64,000 nucleotides of DNA, taken from NCBI GenBank assembly GCA_036378315.1, contig DASUWU010000062.1, forward strand, positions 39,781-103,780, in the 5' to 3' direction. This stretch comes from CALAED01 sp036378315. GTDB taxonomy: Bacteria > Actinomycetota > Actinomycetes > Streptosporangiales > Streptosporangiaceae. Each line of letters begins with the position of its first letter. The stretch's first letter is position 1. The position numbers and the translations under genes were made by a program. The notes beneath the pieces are model-generated. The model had not been told where the DNA came from, searched no databases, and worked only from the letters and a program-made list of their open reading frames with translations. Positions 28,065-36,490 of the stretch are shown here, in pieces.

Positions 28065-29129
28065 TCACCGGGTCACCACCACGGTGGCGGGTACGCCGAG
28101 GAACCGCCCCACGTCGGCGGCCTCGGCGGCGATCGCCGCGACCACCGCGCCGGGCTGCGGCTCGAACGGGTCGACTGTGATCTTCATCTCCGCGCCCGCG
28201 CGGCGAGCGCGCCAGGTGCCGGCGATCCGGCCGCGCACGCACACGGTCGCGCGCAGCACGCCGCCGCCAGGATGGACCTCGCGCTGGTACGCCGCGGCGA
28301 CCGGGCGCTCCCGCCAGCCGAGCAGGTACTCGTCGTAACCCGGTAGCAGCCGTACCCCGTCCCCGCCTCCGTCGGTGTGGCCGTCGACCGCCGGCACCGG
28401 CTCGACGTCGCCGGCGGCGCGCCACCCGGCGGTGACCTCGCGCAGCGGCAGCCCCGACCAGGCGGCCAGGTCCGCCGGCTCGGCCGGGTGGTGCGCGCGG
28501 CGGTAGCGCAGCGCCAGCTCGGCCAGCGCCCGGTCGTGGTCCGTCGTCACCGGCAGCGGGGCGCCCAGCCAGTCGGCGGCGTGCACGTAGGTGGCCCGGC
28601 CGGCCCAGTCGGGCCCCAGCACGACGAGGCCGGCGCGGGCGCCCAGGGCCGCCAGGTGCACGATGGCCTGACCTTCGGCGGGCAGCCCGGCCCTGGTCAG
28701 CGCCGCGCCCAACTCGGCCTTGCTCAGCGGCCCCTGCCCGGCCAGCGCCCGGTCGACCCCCCGCACGGCGCCGTCGAGATCGGCGGTCACACCCAGCTCG
28801 CGCAGCCGCCGCAGCGACCCGGCCGGGCTCGTCCGCACCAGCGGGAACAGCCAGGGCAGATCCGCCGCGGCCACGAGATGCAGGGTGCCGCGCGGCCCCC
28901 ACGTCCTGACGATCGCCCGCTCCTCGCGGGCGGCGGCGACCCCGGCCGCCGTGGCGTCCGGCATCCGGGCGCGCAAGGCCAGCGGGAACGCCGCCACGTC
29001 CTGCGCCTGGACGGCGAGCAGCCGGCGCACCGTCGCCGCCACACCGCCGAGGTCCGGCCGGTGCAGGAGCTGGGCCCGCCCGCGCCTCGGCCACACCTCG
29101 TCGTCGCTCGTCAGGGCGTCGTCGCTCAT
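28065..29129 (-). CDS. AlkZ/YcaQ-like winged-helix DNA glycosylase (HTH_42)
   Basis: The 354-residue protein starts MSDDALTS at ATG 29129, overlapping the stop of the upstream VOC gene (ATGA). It belongs to the winged-helix DNA-binding family PF06224, which contains the DNA glycosylases AlkZ (azinomycin crosslink repair) and AlkX/YcaQ. The catalytic QxQ motif of AlkZ is visible as LLAVQAQDV, with Gln41 and Gln43; AlkX proteins instead have QxD. Further blocks include TWGPRGTLHLV and LLPGYDEYLLGW. Excision of bulky alkylated bases is inferred; many actinobacterial members are uncharacterised. Coupling to a VOC protein, a fold common among drug-binding resistance proteins, suggests a detoxification pair. 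Confidence 0.75.
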   Translation of the reverse strand: MSDDALTSDDEVWPRRGRAQLLHRPDLGGVAATVRRLLAVQAQDVAAFPLALRARMPDATAAGVAAAREERAIVRTWGPRGTLHLVAAADLPWLFPLVRTSPAGSLRRLRELGVTADLDGAVRGVDRALAGQGPLSKAELGAALTRAGLPAEGQAIVHLAALGARAGLVVLGPDWAGRATYVHAADWLGAPLPVTTDHDRALAELALRYRRAHHPAEPADLAAWSGLPLREVTAGWRAAGDVEPVPAVDGHTDGGGDGVRLLPGYDEYLLGWRERPVAAAYQREVHPGGGVLRATVCVRGRIAGTWRARRAGAEMKITVDPFEPQPGAVVAAIAAEAADVGRFLGVPATVVVTR

Positions 29130-29521
29130 CAGGGCCGGCGCGAGTCGCGCCGCAGCGGATGGTCGGCGGGCACCTCCACGAGCACGATCGGCGTCCCGTC
29201 GGGGTCCTCGATCCACATCTCGATCAACCCCCAGGGCTCCGTCCGCGGTTCCCGGACGATCGGGACGCCGCGCGCCGCGAGCCGCTGATGCTCGGCCCGC
29301 ACGTCGCGGACCTGCATCCAGATCGAGGTCGCCCCGCCGCCGGCCCCGTCCGACCGCCCTGCCACCTCGAGAAACCCCTGCCCGAGGAAGAACACCACCC
29401 CGGGGTTGTCGTCCGGCCCGAACTCCCTGTACACCGCCAGCCCGAGCGTCTCGCGGTAGAACCGCCGGCTCCGCTCCGGATCCGCCGGCCGCACCAGCAC
29501 CCGGCTACTGAGGACCTCCAT
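29129..29521 (-). CDS. VOC-family (glyoxalase/bleomycin-resistance fold) protein
   Basis: The product has 130 residues. Two beta-alpha-beta-beta-beta modules are visible: VLVRPADPERSRRFYRETLG followed by PGVVFFLGQGFLEV, and IWMQVRDVRAEHQRLAARGV followed by WIEDPDGTPIVLVEV. The Glu in FLEV and in VLVEV occupy metal-ligand positions of the fold. Members include glyoxalases, dioxygenases and drug-sequestering resistance proteins; the exact role cannot be set. It is the first gene of an operon with the AlkZ-like glycosylase. Confidence 0.82.
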   Translation of the reverse strand: MEVLSSRVLVRPADPERSRRFYRETLGLAVYREFGPDDNPGVVFFLGQGFLEVAGRSDGAGGGATSIWMQVRDVRAEHQRLAARGVPIVREPRTEPWGLIEMWIEDPDGTPIVLVEVPADHPLRRDSRRP

Positions 29522-29613
29522 CCCCCTGTTCTACGCGATCCCCCCGCCGAGCGTCGCGTCGGCCGCCGCGGTACGCGCCACCTCGCCGCCTGCGCTAAGG
29601 TTTGTAGCAGCTT

Positions 29614-29689
29614 CGGGACGTGGCCCAGTTTGGTCTAAGGCGTCGGTCTGGGGGACCGAAGATCCGCGGTTCAAATCCGCGCGTCCCGA
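29614..29689 (+). tRNA. tRNA-Pro (anticodon GGG)
   Basis: The acceptor stem CGGGACG (29614-29620) pairs with CGTCCCG (29682-29688) and the discriminator is A. The anticodon stem TCGGT/ACCGA encloses the loop CTGGGGG, giving anticodon GGG at 29650-29652. The T arm is CGCGG-TTCAAAT-CCGCG. The CCA end is not encoded. Confidence 0.96.
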
Positions 29690-29700
29690 CTTTTATTGGG

Positions 29701-29735
29701 CAAAACTACCCGGCGTTTGACGCCGGGTAGTTTTG
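29701..29735 (+). terminator. Perfect hairpin terminator after tRNA-Pro
   Basis: A 15-bp perfect stem (CAAAACTACCCGGCG / CGCCGGGTAGTTTTG) with loop TTTGA lies 11 bp after the tRNA. The 3' arm ends in GTTTTG, giving a short U-run. An ACTTTTATT patch lies just before the stem. Confidence 0.9.
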
Positions 29736-29762
29736 TCGGTACCCGTAGTTAGCCTGCTGGGC

Positions 29763-30575
29763 ATGACCGCTGGGAGCAAGGCCAAAGTCCTGCGGACCTG
29801 GACCGACGACCAACTGCGGAGCGCCGTCGCGGCTCAGCGTTCCTGGCGCGGCGTCATTCGGCAGCTCGGATTCAATCCAGCGTCCTCCTCAATGAGCAGG
29901 ACATTGCAGAAGCGCGCCGCTTGGTTAGGGCTGGACACGAGCCATTTCACCGGCAATCGACGGTGGCGTGACGGCCAACTGATCGACGCCGTCAAGAAGG
30001 CGTCCTCCTGGAAGGAGCTTGGCGACTATCTGGGGGTTGTCCTCGACCCGCCCTGCGGCGAGCGCATCCATCTGAGGGGGCATGCGGCGCGGCTGGGGCT
30101 CGATACCAGCCACCTGTCCAAGCCGACGAGACCCGTCACAAAGACGCACGCCATAAGGGAGCTCGGCTACCGGCCCGAGCAACTGCGCCGCGCGGCTCCG
30201 TCCATCGCCATGGCATGGTTCGCGCTGCGCGGCTGTACGTCCTCGTTGCCCTCTGAGCCGGAGGTCTACGACCTCCTGGTGGGCTCGCCGTTCGGGATCC
30301 AGCGCGTCCAGGTGAAAAGCACGACGTCCAAGAACAGGAACGACGACGCGTGGCAGGTAAAGGTGGGCCACGGGTCGGGGGGAAAACGCAATACGGTGGG
30401 TGTCATCCCGTACGACCACGAGGCCATCGATCTCTATTTCATCGTGGACGGCGATCTCCGGCTTTATCTCATCCCGAGCGTCGTTCTGGGCGGGCGCATT
30501 CGCATTTACCTCCGCGCCTACGAGGATTACGTCGTCGGCGACGCGACGAGCCTGGTCGCCGCGCGGACGCCGTGA
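29763..30575 (+). CDS. Orphan PD-(D/E)XK homing-endonuclease-like protein
   Basis: The 270-residue protein starts at ATG 29763, 27 bp after the tRNA terminator, with no ribosome-binding site, so it may be leaderless. Two N-terminal helical modules each end in the same phrase: LGLDTSHF (55-62) and LGLDTSHL (111-118). This element recurs in DNA-binding parts of actinobacterial HNH and homing nucleases. The C-terminal half fits the group-I-intron-associated PD-(D/E)XK nuclease fold: PEVYDLLV supplies Asp170, and IQRVQVKSTTS supplies the Gln183-x-Lys185 half of the motif. No intron is visible around it. It is probably a small selfish or tRNA-linked nuclease gene. Confidence 0.7.
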   Translation: MTAGSKAKVLRTWTDDQLRSAVAAQRSWRGVIRQLGFNPASSSMSRTLQKRAAWLGLDTSHFTGNRRWRDGQLIDAVKKASSWKELGDYLGVVLDPPCGERIHLRGHAARLGLDTSHLSKPTRPVTKTHAIRELGYRPEQLRRAAPSIAMAWFALRGCTSSLPSEPEVYDLLVGSPFGIQRVQVKSTTSKNRNDDAWQVKVGHGSGGKRNTVGVIPYDHEAIDLYFIVDGDLRLYLIPSVVLGGRIRIYLRAYEDYVVGDATSLVAARTP

Positions 30576-30647
30576 ACGGCCGCCCGTGGCGGCGGGCCGG
30601 GCGGGGGTGGGCGGTGTGGGCGGGGATGGGTGTGTTTGGGTGGGCAG

Positions 30648-31388
30648 GTGACGGTGGCGGATGTGCCGGTGCTGGTGGGGGTCGGGGTGCTGGCCGGAGT
30701 GGTCAGCACGGTGGCGAGCCTGGCGTCGGTCGTGAGCTACCCGGCGTTGCTGGCGGTGGGGCTGCCGCCGCTGTCGGCGAACGTGACGAACACGGTGGCG
30801 TTGATGTTCACCGGGGTGGGCGCGGCGGCCGGGTCGCGGCCGGAGCTGCGCGGCCAGGGCGGTCTCGTCCTGCGGCTGGGCGTCATCACCGTGCTGGGCG
30901 GCGCGGCGGGAGCCGCGCTGCTGCTGGTGACGCCGGCGGGGGCGTTCGAGGCGATCGCGCCGTGGCTGGTCGGGGGCGCGTCGGCCACCCTGCTGCTGAA
31001 ACGCGGTGCGCGCCGGCCGGAGGCGCGCCGGACGCCGGCGCTGCGGGTCGCGCTGTTCTGCGTCGCGGTCTACGTGGGTTATTTCGGAGCCGCCGGCGGG
31101 ATCCTCATGCTGGCCGTGCTGACCGCGATGCTCGACCGGCCACTGGCCTCGGTGAACGCGGTGAAGAACGCCGTCTCCGGGATGGCGAACGGCGTCGCGG
31201 CCGTCGGGTTCGCGGCGTTCGGGCCGGTCAGGTGGGCCGCGGCGGTGCCGCTCGCGGCGGGCTTCCTGGCCGGGGGGTGGATCGGCCCGGCGCTGGTGCG
31301 CCGGCTACCGGGGCGGGCGCTGCGGCTGGTCATCGGCGCGTGCGGGCTGGCGGTCGCGGTCAAGCTCGGCCTCGACGCGTACGGCTGA
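30648..31388 (+). CDS. TauE/SafE-type sulfite exporter family membrane protein
   Basis: The protein has 246 residues from GTG 30648 (an in-frame start at 30630 is possible). About eight hydrophobic helices occur in two pseudo-repeats. The first begins VLVGVGVLAGVVSTVASL with SYPALLAVGLPPLSANVTN, and the second includes VYVGYFGAAGGILML with PLASVNAVKNAVSGMAN. The paired Asn-rich NVTN and VNAVKN motifs are typical of TauE/SafE (DUF81) transporters, which export sulfite, sulfonates or other organic anions. The substrate cannot be predicted and no sulfur genes are adjacent. Confidence 0.85.
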   Translation: MTVADVPVLVGVGVLAGVVSTVASLASVVSYPALLAVGLPPLSANVTNTVALMFTGVGAAAGSRPELRGQGGLVLRLGVITVLGGAAGAALLLVTPAGAFEAIAPWLVGGASATLLLKRGARRPEARRTPALRVALFCVAVYVGYFGAAGGILMLAVLTAMLDRPLASVNAVKNAVSGMANGVAAVGFAAFGPVRWAAAVPLAAGFLAGGWIGPALVRRLPGRALRLVIGACGLAVAVKLGLDAYG

Positions 31389-31502
31389 GCGCGCCGCCAC
31401 GGGCCATCGCTCCCGGCGGGGAGATCGCTCGTGGAGTGACCACCGGGCGGGCACCGAGCCACCCGCGGCGGGCCTTCCCGGGTGCGGGTCGTTGACGGCG
31501 GG

Positions 31503-32225
31503 TCAGGGGAGCATGCCGCGGGAGCGGGCGAGCGCGATGGCCGACAGCGAGACGGCGTCGCTGATCCTGCCGTCGGCGATCCACCGGTCCAGCTCCGCCG
31601 CCGGCAGGTGGCGCACCTCGTCGATGCCTTCGAGCCGGTCCGGCCGCCGGCTGCCGGTGACCCGGGCGGCGAAGACGTCCATCGCGGCCGCCGAGATGCC
31701 CGCGTCGGGGTGGACGGCGCCGAGGTGTACGAGCTCGTCCGGGACCAGGCCCAGCTCCTCCGTCAGTTCGCGCGCGGCCGCGGCGGCCGGCTCCTCGCCG
31801 GGCTCGGGGAAGCCGCGCGGCGCCTCCCACAGCCAGGTGCGGGTCGCTTGGCGGAAGTGGCGGGCCAGCAGCACCCCGTCGTCGACGAGCGGCAGCACCG
31901 CGCAGCCCCCGGTGCCGCGGCCGGCCGCGGGCACGACCCTGATGTACGAGCCGAGCCTGCCGTCGCGGAACCGCACCGCGTCGCGGACGAGGGTGAGGTA
32001 TTCGTCCTGGTAGATGACGCCCACGTCGCCGTAGTCGACGGGGAGCCCCGCCTCGCGCATGAAACGGTGCCTGGCGGCCGCGACCTCGGCCTGGGCGGCA
32101 TCGCCGAGCTCGATCGTGTAGGCGCCGCCTGGTGGGTTGGCGAACAGCTCGGGGCGGTCGGCCCGCAGGTCGGCGTAGTCGCGGAGGCGGCGCGCGCGCC
32201 GGTCGGCGTCGTCGGTGCCGGTCAC
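31503..32225 (-). CDS. Nudix hydrolase coupled to an unknown protein
   Basis: The product has 240 residues from a GTG at 32225 that overlaps the stop of the upstream gene (GTGA), so translation is coupled. Residues 1-75 are an N-terminal extension (RLRDYADLRADRPELF and GAYTIELGDAAQAEV). The Nudix fold follows, with YGDVGVIYQDEYLTLVRDAV, then the canonical box GFPEPGEEPAAAAARELTEE-LG, which keeps every catalytic Glu. LWEAPRG precedes it, as in NDP-sugar and ADP-ribose hydrolases. The N-terminal extension is unlike the housekeeping Nudix at 13201. Its substrate is probably linked to the function of the 521-residue partner. Confidence 0.85.
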   Translation of the reverse strand: MTGTDDADRRARRLRDYADLRADRPELFANPPGGAYTIELGDAAQAEVAAARHRFMREAGLPVDYGDVGVIYQDEYLTLVRDAVRFRDGRLGSYIRVVPAAGRGTGGCAVLPLVDDGVLLARHFRQATRTWLWEAPRGFPEPGEEPAAAAARELTEELGLVPDELVHLGAVHPDAGISAAAMDVFAARVTGSRRPDRLEGIDEVRHLPAAELDRWIADGRISDAVSLSAIALARSRGMLP

Positions 32226-33787
32226 AGTACGGCCCGCAGATCGGCTTTCGGTTCGCCCTCCGTGATGGCGGCGCGCGCCCTCAGCGCGCGCTCGGACTCG
32301 GCCATTCCCGGAAGGTCGCGCAGCTCGTTGATCAGGTCGGTCCAGAACCTGCCCCCGGACTCCACCCACCCGTTCATGATCTGGGTGTGGGTGTCGAGGG
32401 CGTGATCGAAACGCTCGCGGTCGCGGCGGGCCCGCCTGGCGCGCAGTCCGAGCCGTACCGTCACCCGCGCCGCGTCGGCGACGAAGGGCGCGGCGACGGC
32501 GCCGGCGAGCGCGACCATGAGGCCGTTGGGGGAGATCTCGTATTCGAGGAGGGCGCCGGCCACCTCGATGCCGATGACCGCCGCGAAGGTGCGGGCGCTG
32601 TGCTGCGGCCTGGTCGGCCGGTGCCGCGCCGTGGCGATCCGCGTCGCCTCGCCGAGCAGGTCGAGGTAGGCGCGGACGACGGCGGGCGCGCCGGCGGCCC
32701 GGTCGCCGAACATGCCCAGCGGGTCGGCGAGCAGCCCGCTCATGCGGCGCACGTACTCGGCCCACTGGGGGCTGTGCCGGATGTCCCAGACGTCTCTCAT
32801 CGACAGCTTCGCGAACGTGTCGAGGAAGAGCGTCTCCTGCACGAAGTCGAACGCCGTGCCGCGCAGCAGCTGTGCCAGTTGCTCGGCGGACAGCGGCGCG
32901 CTGGCGCGCCTGACCGCCGCCCATTCCTGCAGCGCCGACCGGTGCAGCGCCTGGCTGGGGGTGAGCGCCAGCGTGTCCAGGCCGGCCGCGATGTTGACGC
33001 TGTAGGCGAGGTCGATCAGCTGCTTGATCTCGGCGCAGAAGGCCCGGCTCCTGTCGTAGCGGCCGAGCGCGGGGTCGGTGCCCTCGGCGGTGACGAACTC
33101 CCTGTACAGCAGCTCGCGGGTGACGAACTCGTCGCGGGCGGCGCGCTCGGCGCAGCGCGCGGTGACGTCGGCGAGCCGGCTCTTGACCCGCAGCGCGGAG
33201 TCCAGGTCGGTGCCGAGGTCGTGGGCGAGCCGGGCGGCGTCGAGGTTGACCAGCGTCAGCGACTGGTTGGTGAACTTCGTGGCCAGGCGCTGGCGCACCT
33301 GCTCCTGGTTGGCGTGGTCGTCGGTCCACGAGAAGCGCAGGCTGTGCACGTGCGCCTCCTCGGCCGCCGCCGTCCACGCCCGCCAGCCGTGCTCGAGCAG
33401 CGTGTAGTTGGGGGCGGCCTGGTTTTCCAGGAACGCCGGGGGATCGGTCGGCGACCGCTCGGTGAGCAGCAGCTGGACGAGGGCGCCGGTGCTGAGCAGC
33501 GAGAGGTAGGCGTCGCGGTCCCGCGCGCCCGCGGCGAAGTCCTCGAAAACGAGTGGGTTGTTGTAGAAGAACGCGCGGTTGACGACGACCTGGGGGCTGT
33601 TCACGAGCGCCCGGATGTACTCGGCGCGGACCTCGTCGCGCAGCGCGGCCCGGACGTCGTCCAGCTCGAGGCCCTCGTCGAGCATGCGGCGCAGCAGGCC
33701 GGGCGGCACCCATTGGTTGTCGAGCGACTGAGCGACCACGGCCATCGGATCGAGCTCGTCGAGGGCGAGTTTGGTGAATTGACCCAT
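32222..33787 (-). CDS. Unrecognised 521-residue protein with C-proximal membrane-like segment
   Basis: I do not recognise this family. Residues 1-390 are soluble-looking, helical and charged, with distinctive phrases such as NRAFFYNNPLVFEDFAAG (about 68-85), NYTLLEHGWRAWTAA and DDHANQEQVRQRLATKF. Residues about 395-440 hold two hydrophobic patches (FAAVIGIEVAGALLEYEI and GLMVALAGAVAAPFVA) that could be a hairpin in the membrane or buried helices. A basic coil (RARRARRDRERFDHALDTH) and the tail follow. It starts at ATG 33787, is first in a two-gene operon, and ends overlapping the Nudix start. Tight coupling implies one joint function; no catalytic motif is evident. Confidence 0.8.
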   Translation of the reverse strand: MGQFTKLALDELDPMAVVAQSLDNQWVPPGLLRRMLDEGLELDDVRAALRDEVRAEYIRALVNSPQVVVNRAFFYNNPLVFEDFAAGARDRDAYLSLLSTGALVQLLLTERSPTDPPAFLENQAAPNYTLLEHGWRAWTAAAEEAHVHSLRFSWTDDHANQEQVRQRLATKFTNQSLTLVNLDAARLAHDLGTDLDSALRVKSRLADVTARCAERAARDEFVTRELLYREFVTAEGTDPALGRYDRSRAFCAEIKQLIDLAYSVNIAAGLDTLALTPSQALHRSALQEWAAVRRASAPLSAEQLAQLLRGTAFDFVQETLFLDTFAKLSMRDVWDIRHSPQWAEYVRRMSGLLADPLGMFGDRAAGAPAVVRAYLDLLGEATRIATARHRPTRPQHSARTFAAVIGIEVAGALLEYEISPNGLMVALAGAVAAPFVADAARVTVRLGLRARRARRDRERFDHALDTHTQIMNGWVESGGRFWTDLINELRDLPGMAESERALRARAAITEGEPKADLRAVL

Positions 33788-34058
33788 CGCCGGACCGGGA
33801 TCCTCCGCTCAAAGCAGGACGAGCCACTGACACAACCGGGGATAAATGGGTCCAGCTGCCGCGGCAGCGGCATCGGACGTGACTTACGGTATGCCCCGCC
33901 CTCCAGTATCCGCCGGATTTCCCCGGTATCGCGGCCTTGCGGCGGTGGCCAAGGGCGGCCGCCCAAGGGTGCCGCTCCGGGGCCGGTCGCCGGCCCGGGG
34001 ACGAGAGCTCCCGTTCCCGGGGCTTCCGGATCGGGGGCGAACATTGTTCTAATGACCC

Positions 34059-35447
34059 ATGGTCTCGGTGCCGCTGTCCCGCTCGGTGCGCGTAGGGTAC
34101 GGTCTCGGCTCGTTCTGCTCCGGCACGTTCTCGACCGTCCCCGGGCTGTTGCTCCTGTACTACCTCACGAACGTCATGGCGGTTCCCGCCGGGCTCGCCG
34201 GTCTTGCGGTCTTCCTTCCCAAGGCCTGGGACCTGGTGATCAACCCGCTCGTCGGGCGGCTGTCCGACCGGACGGTCTCCAGGTTCGGGCCGCGCCGGCC
34301 GTGGCTGCTCGCCGGCGCGGTGGCGCTGCCGCCGGCGTTCGCGCTGATCTTCGCCGGGCCGCCGCTGCGGGGCGGGGCGGCCGCGCTGTACGTCTGCCTG
34401 TGCTTCTTCGCCGCCGCCACGGCGTTCGCGCTGTTCGAGGTGCCCTACAAGGCGATGCCGGCGGAGATGACCGACGACTACCACGCGCAGTCGGGCCTGC
34501 TGACGTGGCGGATGGGTTTCCTCGGGCTGTCGATCCTGCTGTCGGGCGGCCTCGCCCCGGCCATCGCGAACGCGCGGGACGGCAACGGCACGGTCGGCGG
34601 TTACCGGATCATGGGGGTGTTCGTCGCCGTCGTGCTGCTCGCCGCGATGATCGGCACGTTCCTGCGCACGGCGAAGGCCCCGCACATCGCCCGGGTCGAG
34701 GCCGGCGCCGCCTCGCTGCGCGAGCAGCTCGCGGCCGCGCGGTCCAACCGGAGCTTCATGCTGCTGCTCGGGCTCAGCTGCGTGCAGATGCTGGCCGCCG
34801 GGACGATGCTGGCCGGCGCGCCGTACTTCGCCACGTACGTCCTGAAGGATCCCGGGGCGGTCAAGACGCTGTTCCTCGCGCTCGTCGGCCCGCTGGTGCT
34901 CACCATGCCGCTCTGGGTGCGGATCTCCCGGCGGTACGACAAGCGCGGCGGCATGGTGCTGGCGTCGTCGCTGTTCCTCGTCGGCGGCGTCGCCCTCGCG
35001 TTCACCCCGGCGTTCGGCGCCGCCTACGCACACATCTGCGTGGTCGTGGTCGGTGTCGGGTACGCCGGGCTGCAGCTGCTGCAGTTCTCCATGCTGGCCG
35101 ACACGCTGATCGCCGACACGCTGATGTCGGGCGCCCGGCGGACCGGCGTGCTGACCGGCCTGTGGACCGCGGCCGAGACGGTGCTCTTCGCGTTCGGCGC
35201 CCAGTTGCTCGCCTGGATGCTCAGCCTGGGCGGTTTCGTGTCCTCCGAGCCCGACCATCCGGTCGCCCAACCGCAGAGCGCGATCAACGCGGTGCTGCTC
35301 GGCGGCTCGGCCGTGCCCGCCCTGCTGGTCGCGGTCGCCATCGTGCTGACCTTGCGTTACGACCTCACCGCGGAACGGCTCGCCGAGCTGCGGGCCCACA
35401 ACGCCGGCCGGGCAGCGCGCATGGAGTCGGCCGCCGATCCCGGATGA
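34059..35447 (+). CDS. MFS transporter, GPH (glycoside-pentoside-hexuronide) type
   Basis: The 462-residue protein has 12 hydrophobic helices. The N-terminus RVGYGLGSFCSGTFSTVPGL followed by LLYYLTN is the MelB-like start. AWDLVINPLVGRLSDRTVSRFGPRRPW is the GPH loop 2-3 signature with the Asp typical of cation coupling (residues about 66-92). ALFEVPYKAMPAEMTDDY is a second family block. It probably symports a sugar or glycoside-like solute with H+ or Na+. The ATG lacks a good ribosome-binding site, and TTCTAAT lies a few bases upstream. The gene is divergent from the 521-residue unknown and not clustered with sugar enzymes, so the substrate is open. Confidence 0.85.
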   Translation: MVSVPLSRSVRVGYGLGSFCSGTFSTVPGLLLLYYLTNVMAVPAGLAGLAVFLPKAWDLVINPLVGRLSDRTVSRFGPRRPWLLAGAVALPPAFALIFAGPPLRGGAAALYVCLCFFAAATAFALFEVPYKAMPAEMTDDYHAQSGLLTWRMGFLGLSILLSGGLAPAIANARDGNGTVGGYRIMGVFVAVVLLAAMIGTFLRTAKAPHIARVEAGAASLREQLAAARSNRSFMLLLGLSCVQMLAAGTMLAGAPYFATYVLKDPGAVKTLFLALVGPLVLTMPLWVRISRRYDKRGGMVLASSLFLVGGVALAFTPAFGAAYAHICVVVVGVGYAGLQLLQFSMLADTLIADTLMSGARRTGVLTGLWTAAETVLFAFGAQLLAWMLSLGGFVSSEPDHPVAQPQSAINAVLLGGSAVPALLVAVAIVLTLRYDLTAERLAELRAHNAGRAARMESAADPG

Positions 35448-35603
35448 CCGGCGGAACCGGTCACCAGATCCGGCCGGCAAGGCCGGGGCCGGTAAATCAC
35501 CTTTGTGCCATAGGTTGATTACCTGTCTGTTTTGCGCTTTCCGGCGCCGGGCACCAAGGATCTGACTCCGCCTTTGACATCTTTGACACCTTGGGGGTCT
35601 GCC

Positions 35604-36362
35604 TTGTTCGGGCAGTCCAGCTACCTCCGGGACAACCCGGCGTTCGTCGGCCATTCCGATCAGGCCATCTACGAGCAGTTGTGGTTCAAGGACCGCCCCA
35701 AGCGCCTGCGCGTCCGCGCCGGGATGGCGCTCGTCGTGCTGCTGCTCGGCACCCGGCTGGCGCCGGGGATCGGGTTAGCCCTCGCCGCCGCGGTGGCCGG
35801 GGCGGACGCGATCTACCACTGGCGGCGCCACGCGGCGTCGGCGGTCTGGCGGCGGGCGCAGCGCGGCGACCAGCGGATGGCCCGCATGTTGCGGTTCACC
35901 GTCGAACTGCGCCGCTATCGCGTGCTGCCGACCAGGGTGGTTCCAGGACACGGCGTGGCGGACCAGCTCGTGGTCGGCCCCACCGGCGTGTGGCTGCTCC
36001 ATAACGAGGCGTGGTCGCCGGACACCGAGATCACGCTCCACGGCGGGCGGCTGTTCATCGGCAGGTCAACGGCCGCCTCGATCGCGACGGCGCTGCGCGA
36101 CCGTGCCGGTGCGGTGGCCGAGTTGCTGTCTCGCGAGCTGCGCGCCGAGATCCGCGTCGTCCCGCTGCTCGCGGTGCACGGCGGCCGGGTCGGCAGGCGG
36201 CCGATCTCCGTCGCCGGCGTCACGCTGATGCGCCCGCGCCGCGTCCTCGTCCGGCTCGTGCGCCGCCGGCACGCGTACTACACCGAGGCGCAGATCGGGC
36301 ACATCCTCGAGGGCGCGGCCAGGGTGCTGCCGATCGGCGGCCGCATGTTCCCCGACGAATAA
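35604..36362 (+). CDS. NERD-domain membrane-associated protein
   Basis: The protein has 252 residues from TTG 35604; an earlier TTG at 35532 is possible, but the stretch TTTGACATCTTTGACACC between them looks like promoter sequence. The N-terminus (GQSSYLRDNPAFVGHSDQ) is followed by two hydrophobic segments (about 38-70, ALVVLLLGTRLAPGIGLALAA region). The C-terminal part has the nuclease-related NERD-like pattern: VVPGHGVADQLVVGPTGVWLL with the Asp, then an LFIGRSTA strand, and a Gln/Lys-poor active region. Whether it cuts nucleic acid is unknown; NERD proteins are found at membranes and in DNA-processing fusions. Confidence 0.65.
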   Translation: MFGQSSYLRDNPAFVGHSDQAIYEQLWFKDRPKRLRVRAGMALVVLLLGTRLAPGIGLALAAAVAGADAIYHWRRHAASAVWRRAQRGDQRMARMLRFTVELRRYRVLPTRVVPGHGVADQLVVGPTGVWLLHNEAWSPDTEITLHGGRLFIGRSTAASIATALRDRAGAVAELLSRELRAEIRVVPLLAVHGGRVGRRPISVAGVTLMRPRRVLVRLVRRRHAYYTEAQIGHILEGAARVLPIGGRMFPDE

Positions 36363-36490
36363 GCCGGCATCCGCCCCGGAGCGGCCGGCCGCCGCGCCCC
36401 GATGGAGGGACCACGCCGCGGGCTGCTCCTACGATGCTTACAGGTCCGGCCCTTCCCGGCCGGCATCGAGTGAGCTGGTGAGGAGCCGCG

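Noticed and set aside
31503..35654. A 1383-codon open frame on the minus strand across three genes
   Set aside because: Only its last 240 codons (the Nudix gene) have protein-like composition; the rest is Arg/Gly/Pro-rich shadow opposite or out of frame with the 521-residue gene and the GPH transporter.
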